From: Alloalcanivorax xiamenensis
GTDB lineage: Bacteria > Pseudomonadota > Gammaproteobacteria > Pseudomonadales > Alcanivoracaceae
Assembly (NCBI RefSeq): GCF_009846745.1
Contig: NZ_AQPF01000003.1
Span: 1 to 64,000, forward strand
Reading direction: 5' to 3'
Length of the DNA: 64,000 bases
The translations under genes and the position numbers were made by a program. Each line of letters begins with the position of its first letter. The stretch's first letter is position 1. Below the pieces are notes generated by a model. That model ran no database searches and was not told the DNA's origin. It saw only the letters and a program-made list of their open reading frames with translations. This document shows positions 8,184 to 16,626 of this stretch, in pieces.

Positions 8184-8318
8184 CGAGCCTTGCTGGTAAA
8201 ACGGGCTCTGTTGATATTGATATAGTTGCGGGATATCTGGTGCGTCAGGCGCTATGCTGGGAACCTGAATGAATCTTTGGGGACGCTCTTCTCCCCGAAC
8301 AGACTCTAAGGATCCAAG

Positions 8319-9539
<1,221 letters not shown>

Positions 9540-9547
9540 GGGGCAGG

Positions 9548-9740
9548 GAAATAGTTAATAGTGAATAGTTAACAGCGAAAAAAAGCACATTGCAGTACTG
9601 CAAAGGCTGTTTGCGTACCCGCAACTTCGGTTTATGTTAAAGGACAATCAGGCCCTGCCCAAGCGATGGCGCGGCCTCCTCGTTTCCCGATTCCCCGGCC
9701 TATTTCGCGCAACTGTTAACTATTCACTATTAACTATTCC
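9548..9740. repeat. Inverted-repeat cassette with TTAACAG-type outer arms, copy 2
   Basis: Left arm 9548-9580 (ATAGTGAATAGTTAACAGCG) and right arm about 9711-9740 (CTGTTAACTATTCACTATTA) are near-perfect complements and match the outer arms at 6586-6775. The core here differs: it has a 14-base perfect palindrome (TTGCAGTACTGCAA, 9590-9603) and about 100 bases with no recognised content. It lies between the convergent GGDEF and HD-GYP genes. Confidence 0.85.
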
Positions 9741-9747
9741 CTGCTTT

Positions 9748-11298
9748 TCAGCGGTATTTGCTCACTTCCTCCACATCCCGCTGTTCCGGGTCGAGGGCCT
9801 CCAGGGCGTATTGGCGCCAGACGCCGGCGTCGAGGAACAGGCGGTAGAGATCCGGGTCCAGGTGGTGGTCGTCGCGCATCTGGCGCATGATCGCCAGTGC
9901 TTCCGACAACTTCAGCGGCGGTTTGTAGGGCCGCTCCCGGGAGGTCAGCGCCTCGAAGATGTCGGCGATGGCCATGATCCGCGCCGGGATCGACATTTGT
10001 TCGCGGGTCAGGCCACGGGGGAACCCGGTGCCGTCCATGCGTTCGTGGTGACCGCCGGCGTATTCCGGCACCCGCCGCAGCTTGCGCGGAAACGGCAGCG
10101 ACTCCAGCATCGCCAGGGTCACGTCCATATGCCCGTTAATGACCGCCCGCTCGTCCTCGGTCAGCGTGCCTTTGGGGATACACAGATTGCTTACCTCGTC
10201 TTCACTCAACAGCGGCTGTAACCGCCCCTGCGCATCGGTCCAGGTGCGCCCGGCCATCCCCCGGACCCGTTCCTGATCCTCCCGAGCCATGGTTTCACCG
10301 CCCAGGTTGACTCGCTGCAACAGCGCCAGATCCGCTTCCAGCTCCGCCAGCGCCCGCTCTCTTTCCACCGCCAGCACCGTGGCCCGTTCCGGCTCCGCCC
10401 GTTCGCGCTCGACGAAGTCCGCCACCAATTCCGCCCGCAGCACCGCGAAACGGGCGGCGATCATGTCGATGCGGTCGTGCAGGGCATGCAGCTTGGTGGA
10501 TTTCTCCAGCACCGAGTCCGGTGTCGCCAGCTTGCCGCAGTCGTGCAGCCAGGCCGCTACTCTCAGCTCGTACCAGCCGTCCTCGTCCAGATCGAAGTCG
10601 GCGAAGGTGTCGTGATCCCGGCAGGCGGCCCGGGCCAACAATTCGGTCAGCAACGGGACCCGCTGGCAATGAGCGCTGGTGTGCGGGCTCTTGGCGTCAA
10701 TGGCCTGGGCGATGACCTTGACGAAGGCGTCCAGCAGCTCCTTCATCTCCGCCACCACCAGCAGATTATTCAAGGCGATGCCGGCGTAGCCGGCCAAGGC
10801 CTCCGCCACCACGCGCTGGCGCCGGGAGAACGCCAGCCGGTGCCCCTGGTCGTCACGGGCATTGATCAGCTGCACCACGCCGACCACCTCACCATCATGG
10901 TTCGGCAGCGGTACCAGCAGCTGTCCAGACACCGCCGTCACCAGGCCCGGCACCCACAACGTCCGGTCCTGTTCCGACATTCCCTGCTCCCACTCCAACA
11001 GCAGGGTTGCGCCTGTTTTCGCGACCTCCACCACCGGGCGTTCGGACCGTGCCAGGGCCACTTCGACCGGGTCCGCCACCTCGATCCCACCTTCGCCTTG
11101 ACGGATCATGCAGACCAGGCGCTCATCACCATCGTTGCCCCGGTACAGCCAGAGGGCACCGGCTTCCGCGCGGCACAAGGCGCGCGCCTCGGCGACAATG
11201 GTTTGCACCAGTGTGGCCAGGTCACTTTGCTCGTTGATGCGCCGCGCCACCCGCAGCAGCGGCATCAACTGATCTCCGATCCTGTGCAGTTGGGGCAT
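9748..11298 (-). CDS. GAF and HD-GYP domain protein, c-di-GMP phosphodiesterase-like
   Basis: A 516-residue protein. A GAF domain spans about residues 20-180. An HD-GYP domain follows, with HTSAHCQRV, HDCGK at 252-256, and HHERMDGTGFP at 417-427. The signature reads GTGFP where most active enzymes have GYP or GxGYP. An insertion of about 115 residues (260-375), rich in Glu, Arg and Leu and probably coiled coil, separates HDCGK from the rest. HD-GYP enzymes hydrolyse c-di-GMP to GMP using a bi- or tri-iron site. GAGG precedes the ATG. It pairs by convergence with a diguanylate cyclase gene. Confidence 0.85.
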   Translation of the reverse strand: MPQLHRIGDQLMPLLRVARRINEQSDLATLVQTIVAEARALCRAEAGALWLYRGNDGDERLVCMIRQGEGGIEVADPVEVALARSERPVVEVAKTGATLLLEWEQGMSEQDRTLWVPGLVTAVSGQLLVPLPNHDGEVVGVVQLINARDDQGHRLAFSRRQRVVAEALAGYAGIALNNLLVVAEMKELLDAFVKVIAQAIDAKSPHTSAHCQRVPLLTELLARAACRDHDTFADFDLDEDGWYELRVAAWLHDCGKLATPDSVLEKSTKLHALHDRIDMIAARFAVLRAELVADFVERERAEPERATVLAVERERALAELEADLALLQRVNLGGETMAREDQERVRGMAGRTWTDAQGRLQPLLSEDEVSNLCIPKGTLTEDERAVINGHMDVTLAMLESLPFPRKLRRVPEYAGGHHERMDGTGFPRGLTREQMSIPARIMAIADIFEALTSRERPYKPPLKLSEALAIMRQMRDDHHLDPDLYRLFLDAGVWRQYALEALDPEQRDVEEVSKYR

Positions 11299-11323
11299 GC
11301 CGTTTCCTCGTCGTCATGGGTCA

Positions 11324-11591
11324 AGAGCCTGTTCTTGCTCTTTACGCCGCCGCGCCGGAGTTCATTTTGTCGTCAGGGCGTGATTTCGATTGTGCGGTGT
11401 AGTCATTCTACATAAACAAGCGTAATCGCGGTCTGGCGGCAAAAGGGACCCGGCCCTTCGGGTTGCGCTGGAAAAGCCGCCAGAGGACGCTGTGGCCTTT
11501 GACTTTGGCCCACCAAAGCCTTCAGTCCCCAACGCCCTCTGGCGGCTTTTCCAGCAGCAACGCGGTGGCGTAAAGAGCAAGAACAGGCTCT
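11324..11591 (-). repeat. MITE-like element, copy B (inverted)
   Basis: A 268-base element with terminal inverted repeats: AGAGCCTGTTCTTGCTCTTT begins the left end and its exact complement ends the right. Identity extends about 25 bases and then about 30 with one mismatch. Inside is a second inverted pair built on CTGGAAAAGCCGCCAGAG (about 11470-11487 and 11530-11553). It is the reverse complement of copy C at 37427. It sits between the divergent HD-GYP and thrS genes, so it may carry or displace promoter sequence. No open frame or transposase is inside. Confidence 0.88.
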
Positions 11592-11747
11592 CAAACCACG
11601 TCATAAGGCCGCTGTCATGGCTTGACGCTTGAAGCCATCGCGGCGATTGCCTACCATCCGTCGGTTCCGGGACGCAAACCGGTGCCCCCGCACCGGGCCT
11701 GCCTTCCACATCTGCCTGCTTCATTTGCTTTGGATTCCGTGTCACCC

Positions 11748-13664
11748 ATGAGTGTGAGCTATCGACTGCCCGACGGGGCAACCCTGGAGTTTGATCAACC
11801 GGCCTCCGCCCTGGAGATCGCCGGGCGGATCAGCAAGAAACTCGCCAAACAGGCGCTGGCGGTGAAGGCCAACGGCCATCTCACCGACGTCTACCTGCCC
11901 CTCACCGACGGCACGGAAGTGGAAATCATCACCCGCGACCACGAGGACGCTCTGGAGCTGATCCGTCACGATGCCGCCCACGTCATGGCCGAAGCCGTGC
12001 AGGAGCTGTTTCCGGAAACCCAGGTCACCATCGGGCCGACCATCGAGAACGGCTTTTACTACGACTTCCACCGGGAGACTGCCTTCACCCCGGAGGATCT
12101 GGCCGCCATCGAAAAGCGCATGCAGGAGATCGTGCGACGCAATGAAGACATTCGCCGCGAGGTCTGGGACCGGGACGAGGCGATCCGTTTCTTCCTGGAT
12201 CAGGGCGAGGAATTCAAAGCGGAAATCATCCGCGACCTGCCCGAGGGCGAGGAGGTCTCTCTGTATCGCCAGGGCAAGTTCATCGACCTGTGCCGGGGGC
12301 CGCACCTGCCTTCCACCAGCAAGCTCGGCGACGGCTTCAAGCTGATGAAAGTCGCCGGCGCCTACTGGCGCGGCAACGCCGACAACGCCCAGTTGCAGCG
12401 GATTTACGGCACCGCCTGGCGTGACAAGAAGGAGCTCAACGTCTACCTCAAGCAGTTGGAGGAGGCGGAAAAGCGCGACCACCGCAAACTGGCCCGGGAA
12501 ATGGACCTGTTCCATATCCAGCAGGAAGCCGTGGGCAGCATGTTCTGGCACCCGCGCGGCTGGCGCTTGCGCAAGAACCTGGAAAACTACATCCGCGCCA
12601 AGATGGAGAAGTACGACTACTCCGAGGTGTCCACTCCACAGATGATGGACCGCGTGCTCTGGGAACAGTCCGGCCACTGGGATAAATACAGCGACGACAT
12701 GTTCACCGTCTGCACCCATGACCACCGGGAAATGGCGATCAAGCCGATGAACTGCCCCGGCCACGTGCAGATTTTCAATCAGGGCATCAAGAGCTACCGC
12801 GACCTGCCGATCCGCATGGGCGAGTTCACCGCGCTGTTCCGTAACGAGGCCCACGGCGCCTTGCACGGTCTGATGCGGGCGCGCTCCTTCAGCCAGGACG
12901 ACGCCCACATCTTCTGTACCGAGGGCCAGATCAACCAGGAAACCGCCGCCTTCATCACCATGTTGCGCGAGGTTTACCAGGATTTCGGTTTCGACAGCTT
13001 CCGTATCAAGTTCTCCGACCGGCCGGACAACCGCGCCGGCTCCGATGAAACCTGGGACCGCGCCGAGGGCGCCCTGCGCGAGGCGGTGGAGTCCCTCGGC
13101 CTGGAGTGCGAACTGAACCCTGGCGAAGGCGCTTTCTACGGCCCGAAATTGGAGTTCGTGCTGCGCGATGCCATTGGCCGTGACTGGCAATGCGGCACCC
13201 TGCAGGTGGATTTCGTGCTGCCCGAGCGTCTGGATGCCGAATATGTGGCCGAGGACGGCAGCCGCCAGCGTCCGGTGATGTTGCACCGGGCCGTGCTGGG
13301 ATCGCTGGAGCGCTTCCTGGGCATTCTGATCGAGTCCACCGCCGGCCATCTGCCCTTATGGATGGCGCCGGTACCGGTGGTGGTGGCCACCATCACCAAC
13401 GCGGTGGATGACTACGCCGCCGGGGTGGTCGAGCAACTCAAGGCGCGCGGCATTCCCGCGGAGCTGGATACCCGCAACGAGAAGATCGGCTTCAAGGTGC
13501 GCGAGCATTCCCGTGCCAAGGTGCCGGTGATCTGGGTAGTCGGCGAGAAGGAAGCGGAGCAGAATCAGGTGGCGGTGCGGCGCCTGGGCTCCCAGGCCAC
13601 GGATACCCTGGCCCTGGACGAAGCACTGGCGGCGCTGGCCGAGGCGACACGTCAGCCTATTTAA
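11748..13664 (+). CDS. thrS: Threonine--tRNA ligase
   Basis: A 638-residue class II synthetase from the ATG at 11748. The TGS domain is at residues 1-61 (YRLPDGATLEF). The editing domain has HDAAHVMAEAV (HxxxH zinc-type site). The catalytic core includes KPMNCPGHV with the zinc Cys, FRNEAHGALHGLMRARSF (motif 2) and HRAVLGSLERF (motif 3), and the anticodon-binding domain ends the protein. A longer frame from 11622 adds 42 residues with no homology. The ribosome site is weak. In most gammaproteobacteria thrS is followed by infC-rpmI-rplT; here it is followed by hisI and cysS. Confidence 0.95.
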   Translation: MSVSYRLPDGATLEFDQPASALEIAGRISKKLAKQALAVKANGHLTDVYLPLTDGTEVEIITRDHEDALELIRHDAAHVMAEAVQELFPETQVTIGPTIENGFYYDFHRETAFTPEDLAAIEKRMQEIVRRNEDIRREVWDRDEAIRFFLDQGEEFKAEIIRDLPEGEEVSLYRQGKFIDLCRGPHLPSTSKLGDGFKLMKVAGAYWRGNADNAQLQRIYGTAWRDKKELNVYLKQLEEAEKRDHRKLAREMDLFHIQQEAVGSMFWHPRGWRLRKNLENYIRAKMEKYDYSEVSTPQMMDRVLWEQSGHWDKYSDDMFTVCTHDHREMAIKPMNCPGHVQIFNQGIKSYRDLPIRMGEFTALFRNEAHGALHGLMRARSFSQDDAHIFCTEGQINQETAAFITMLREVYQDFGFDSFRIKFSDRPDNRAGSDETWDRAEGALREAVESLGLECELNPGEGAFYGPKLEFVLRDAIGRDWQCGTLQVDFVLPERLDAEYVAEDGSRQRPVMLHRAVLGSLERFLGILIESTAGHLPLWMAPVPVVVATITNAVDDYAAGVVEQLKARGIPAELDTRNEKIGFKVREHSRAKVPVIWVVGEKEAEQNQVAVRRLGSQATDTLALDEALAALAEATRQPI

Positions 13665-13674
13665 GTAAGTGCAA

Positions 13675-13740
13675 CCACGCTTGCACGCACCATGCAACAC
13701 GCTCGGCCTCCCGCGTGTCGGCGTGTTGCGTGTTAGCGTG
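13675..13740. repeat. CAACACGC-type palindromic repeat
   Basis: Left arm CACGCTTGCACGCACCATGC through CAACACGC (13675-13702) and right arm GCGTGTTGCGTGTTAGCGTG (13721-13740) are imperfect complements. The same GCACGCAACACGC word recurs at 15602, 27811, 32270, 48508 and 55801. It lies between thrS and hisI and could act as a transcript-processing hairpin. Confidence 0.75.
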
Positions 13741-13763
13741 AATGCCCAGCAGCGGAGCTGCTT

Positions 13764-14192
13764 ATGTTCAAAGCCAACGAACAACAGCCGGAAGGTTTCA
13801 GCGTCGCCCTCTCCGAAGCGCTGGATAACCTGGCCTTCAACGACCAGGGCCTGGTGCCGGTGATCGCCCAGCAGCACGACAGTGGCGAAGTGCTGATGTT
13901 CGCCTGGATGAACCGGGAGGCGATAGAAGAAACCGTCCGCACCGGCCGGGTCTGCTACTACTCCCGTTCCCGCGGCAAGCTATGGCGCAAGGGCGAAAGT
14001 TCCGGGCAAGTGCAGTATCTCAAGGAACTGCGGCTGGACTGCGATGGTGACGTGTTGCTGGCCAAAGTGGAGCAGACCGGCCCCGCCTGCCACACCGGCC
14101 GCCGCGACTGTTTTTACTGGAAGGTGGACGGCGATCGGGTGGTGATCGACCGGAGCCCGATCATTGATCCCAGCGAATTGTATAAGAACTGA
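13764..14192 (+). CDS. hisI: Phosphoribosyl-AMP cyclohydrolase
   Basis: A 142-residue stand-alone HisI, the third step of histidine synthesis, opening the purine ring of phosphoribosyl-AMP. Seen: FAWMNREAIEETVRTG, YYSRSRGKLWRKGESSG, DCDGD (magnesium ligands) and the zinc cysteines in ACHTGRRDCFYW. There is no fused HisE domain, and no hisE gene is adjacent. CGGAG precedes the ATG. It ends 3 bases before cysS, suggesting co-transcription. Confidence 0.93.
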   Translation: MFKANEQQPEGFSVALSEALDNLAFNDQGLVPVIAQQHDSGEVLMFAWMNREAIEETVRTGRVCYYSRSRGKLWRKGESSGQVQYLKELRLDCDGDVLLAKVEQTGPACHTGRRDCFYWKVDGDRVVIDRSPIIDPSELYKN

Positions 14193-14195
14193 GCC

Positions 14196-15578
14196 ATGCT
14201 GAAACTGCACAACACCCTGACCGGCCGCAAGGACGACTTCATTCCGCTGGACCCGAACCGCATCACCCTCTACGTATGCGGCCCCACGGTGTACAACTAC
14301 GTCCATATTGGCAATGCCCGTCCGGTGGTGGTGTTCGATGTGCTCTACCGGCTGCTGCGGCGGCTCTATCCCCAGGTGGTCTACGCGCGCAACATCACCG
14401 ATATCGACGACAAGATCATCAAGGCGGCGGCGGACAACGGCGAGGACATCGGTGAACTGACCGCCCGCTTCACCGCCGCCTTCGAGGAGGACATGGCGCG
14501 ACTCAACGCGCTCACCCCCACCGTGGTGCCCAAGGCCACCGATCACATCGCCGACATGATCACCATGGTCGAAACGCTGATCGCCAAGGGGCATGCCTAC
14601 GAGGCCGATGGTCATGTGCTGTTCGCGGTGGAATCGATGCCCGACTACGGCAAGCTCTCCGGACGCAACCTGGAAGACATGCTCGCCGGGGCGCGTGTGG
14701 AGGTGGCGGACTATAAGCGCCACCCCGGCGATTTCGTGCTGTGGAAACCCTCCGGCGATGACCAGCCCGGTTGGGATTCGCCCTGGGGACGCGGCCGGCC
14801 GGGTTGGCACATTGAGTGCTCGGCGATGATCCACAAGCATCTGGGCGACGTCATTGACATCCACGGCGGCGGCCAGGATCTGATTTTCCCGCACCATGAG
14901 AACGAGATCGCCCAGGGTTGCTGCGCCCACGGTACCGAGTACGTGCGCTACTGGATGCACAACGGCTACATCAATATCGATGGCGAGAAGATGTCCAAAT
15001 CCCTGGGCAACTTCCGGCTGGTGCGCGAATTGCTGAAGGAGTACCCCGGCGAAGTGCTGCGTTTCGCCCTGCTCTCCAGCCACTACCGCTCACCGCTGAA
15101 CTTCTCCGCCGAGGTGCTGGATCAGGCACGCCAGAGCCTGGACGGTCTCTACTACGCGCTGCTTGGCCGCGGCGAACAGGTCGATGCCGTCGACGACTAT
15201 GTGTTGCCCGAGGATCACCCGGTGCTGCTGGCACTGCGCGACGATCTCAACACCGCCGAGGCGATCAGCGCACTGCACGCGGTGGCGGCACGGCTGAACA
15301 AAGCGGCGCTGGCCGACAAGCCCGTGCTGAAAGCCGAATTACTGGCCGGCGCCGAGTTGCTGGGGTTGCTGCGCACCGATCCGGTGGCCTGGTTCCAGAA
15401 CCACGGCAGCGCCGATGACGGCCTCGCCAACGACGAGATCGACGCCCTGGTGGCGGAACGCACCGCCGCCAAAAAAGCCCGCGATTTCGCCCGCGCCGAC
15501 CAGATTCGCGACCAGCTCAAGGACGCCGGCATCCAACTGGAGGACACCCGCGAGGGCACTCGCTGGAGCCGGGACTAG
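14196..15578 (+). CDS. cysS: Cysteine--tRNA ligase
   Basis: A 460-residue class I synthetase of normal length. CGPTVYNYVHIGNARP carries the zinc Cys and the HIGH-type motif, GWHIECSAMIHKHLG contains another zinc ligand, HHENEIAQ supplies the zinc Glu/His, and EKMSKSLGN is the KMSKS loop. The DALR-type C-terminal domain ends with RADQIRDQLKDAGIQLEDT. It begins three bases after hisI. Confidence 0.96.
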   Translation: MLKLHNTLTGRKDDFIPLDPNRITLYVCGPTVYNYVHIGNARPVVVFDVLYRLLRRLYPQVVYARNITDIDDKIIKAAADNGEDIGELTARFTAAFEEDMARLNALTPTVVPKATDHIADMITMVETLIAKGHAYEADGHVLFAVESMPDYGKLSGRNLEDMLAGARVEVADYKRHPGDFVLWKPSGDDQPGWDSPWGRGRPGWHIECSAMIHKHLGDVIDIHGGGQDLIFPHHENEIAQGCCAHGTEYVRYWMHNGYINIDGEKMSKSLGNFRLVRELLKEYPGEVLRFALLSSHYRSPLNFSAEVLDQARQSLDGLYYALLGRGEQVDAVDDYVLPEDHPVLLALRDDLNTAEAISALHAVAARLNKAALADKPVLKAELLAGAELLGLLRTDPVAWFQNHGSADDGLANDEIDALVAERTAAKKARDFARADQIRDQLKDAGIQLEDTREGTRWSRD

Positions 15579-15601
15579 GGGTTGACACGCTGACACGCAA
15601 C

Positions 15602-15717
15602 ACGCAACACGCTTGCACGCTAAACCCGTGGCGGAGGGGAATGGTGTGTTTCCTGACAGAGGACAGGAAACACACCACGGTTTCAGAGCCAGGGGTTAGC
15701 GTGCAAGCGTGTTGCGT
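15602..15717. repeat. CAACACGC-type nested palindrome downstream of cysS
   Basis: Outer arms at 15602-15627 (ACGCAACACGCTTGCACGCT) and 15693-15717 match as complements except for one base of length. Inside is a strong hairpin, GGTGTGTTTCCTG with CAGGAAACACACC (about 15643-15678). No T-run follows, so it is not a textbook terminator, but it could end or stabilise the cysS transcript. Confidence 0.8.
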
Positions 15718-15783
15718 TCTGCGTTCTGCGTTCTGCGTTCTGCATGTGTTCTGCTCTGCGTTCTGCGTTCTGCGTTCTGCATG
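15714..15783 (+). repeat. Heptamer tandem repeat (GCGTTCT)n
   Basis: GCGTTCT is repeated in two blocks of about three to four units, split by an imperfect ATGTGTTCTGCTCT stretch. It joins directly to the right arm of the preceding palindrome. Seven-base tandem units change length by slippage. It ends about 70 bases before the yidD start, so repeat number could affect the yidD promoter distance. Confidence 0.85.
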
Positions 15784-15855
15784 TTGCCGCCAAATGACAG
15801 ACAAATGTCATCTTCCTCGGGTATGCTGGCCGGATTCTGATTGGGAGTCGCCATC

Positions 15856-16188
15856 GTGAAACGGGTTTTACTGGCCAGCCTGCGCTTCTACCAGGGCTAT
15901 CTGAGCCCCTGGCTGGGCAACCAGTGCCGTTTCTATCCCACTTGCTCCGAGTACGCGCGGCAGGCAGTGGAACACCACGGCGCCTTGCGCGGCAGCGCCC
16001 TGGCGGCGCGCCGTCTGTGCAAATGCCATCCCTGGCATCCCGGCGGTTTCGACCCGGTACCGGGCACGCCACACCCGCTACATGGCGCCTCCAGGGACGA
16101 AGACCCCGAGCACAACAGCATCGACAACGGCCTCGGTGACGCCCCCAACCATGCCCCCAACCATGGAAAGGACCATGCGTCCCTCTGA
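15856..16188 (+). CDS. yidD: Membrane protein insertion efficiency factor YidD
   Basis: A 110-residue YidD (DUF37) from a GTG at 15856 with GGGAG upstream. The core (residues 1-72) has RFYQGYLSPWLGNQCRFYPT, CSEYA, and LCKCHPWHPGGFDPVP, the diagnostic cysteines and the GGxDPVP end. The amphipathic N-terminus binds the inner membrane. After the core comes an extra 38-residue tail with six histidines. yidD normally lies between rnpA and yidC; here it is alone, beside zinc genes. Confidence 0.9.
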   Translation: MKRVLLASLRFYQGYLSPWLGNQCRFYPTCSEYARQAVEHHGALRGSALAARRLCKCHPWHPGGFDPVPGTPHPLHGASRDEDPEHNSIDNGLGDAPNHAPNHGKDHASL

Positions 16189-16507
16189 GTCGCTAAGCGC
16201 TGTTCCGCTTCGCTTCCTGCTGCTTGCGCTGCTGATCATCGCCGGCCAGTGGCAGATGGCGTGGCACAGCACCGAGCATTTGCCGACCGCCACGTCCCTG
16301 GCCGGCGGCACTCCCGACAATGACGGCACCGCCGTCGCCCCACATTGCCAGCACTGCGCGCCGGTACAGATTGCCGTGCCGCCCGCCACGCTGGTTCAGC
16401 ATGACTCTCCGGCGGAGCCATTCTGGCGTCCGCTGGCGCAAAACCGAGGCCATACCCAGGCCGGCCTGCGCGCCTACCTTTCCCGCGCCCCACCTCTGTC
16501 CGCCTGA
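16175..16507 (+). CDS. Small membrane-anchored CxxC protein (DUF2946-like)
   Basis: About 110 residues from the ATG at 16175, overlapping yidD by 14 bases. One N-terminal hydrophobic helix (FLLLALLIIAGQWQM) is followed by a short extracytoplasmic part with HSTEH and HCQHC, then a Pro-rich tail. This layout (signal anchor, then His and CxxC) resembles DUF2946 proteins that often precede metal-linked TonB receptor genes. Metal binding is inferred. Other in-frame ATGs lie at 16151 and 16163. Confidence 0.6.
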   Translation: MRPSESLSAVPLRFLLLALLIIAGQWQMAWHSTEHLPTATSLAGGTPDNDGTAVAPHCQHCAPVQIAVPPATLVQHDSPAEPFWRPLAQNRGHTQAGLRAYLSRAPPLSA

Positions 16508-16556
16508 TCTCCGATTTCGCCGCCGCCTCAAGCGGTTCGGGTTTCGATAGCGCTTT

Positions 16557-16571
16557 TGTTATGATATAACA
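16557..16571 (+). promoter_or_regulatory. Zur box upstream of the ZnuD-like receptor
   Basis: TGTTATGATATAACA matches the gammaproteobacterial Zur operator core TGTTATANTATAACA at 14 of 15 positions. It lies 55 bases before the receptor start codon, within the probable promoter; the TATGAT at 16560-16565 could be the -10 hexamer. Zinc-loaded Zur should repress the receptor and probably the downstream AztD-like gene. Confidence 0.85.
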
Positions 16572-16626
16572 TTCGCAGCTTGCCAAGGCATGCTCCGCGT
16601 GCCTGTTCGATAGAGGAAAAGAGTCC

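Noticed and set aside
11742..13349. 535-residue open frame antisense to thrS
   Set aside because: It lies wholly within thrS, shows Gly/His/Val-rich composition typical of a reverse-frame shadow in GC-rich DNA, and has no recognisable domain.
15714..15783. Possible CRISPR-like array
   Set aside because: The units are seven bases long with no spacers; it is a simple tandem repeat.
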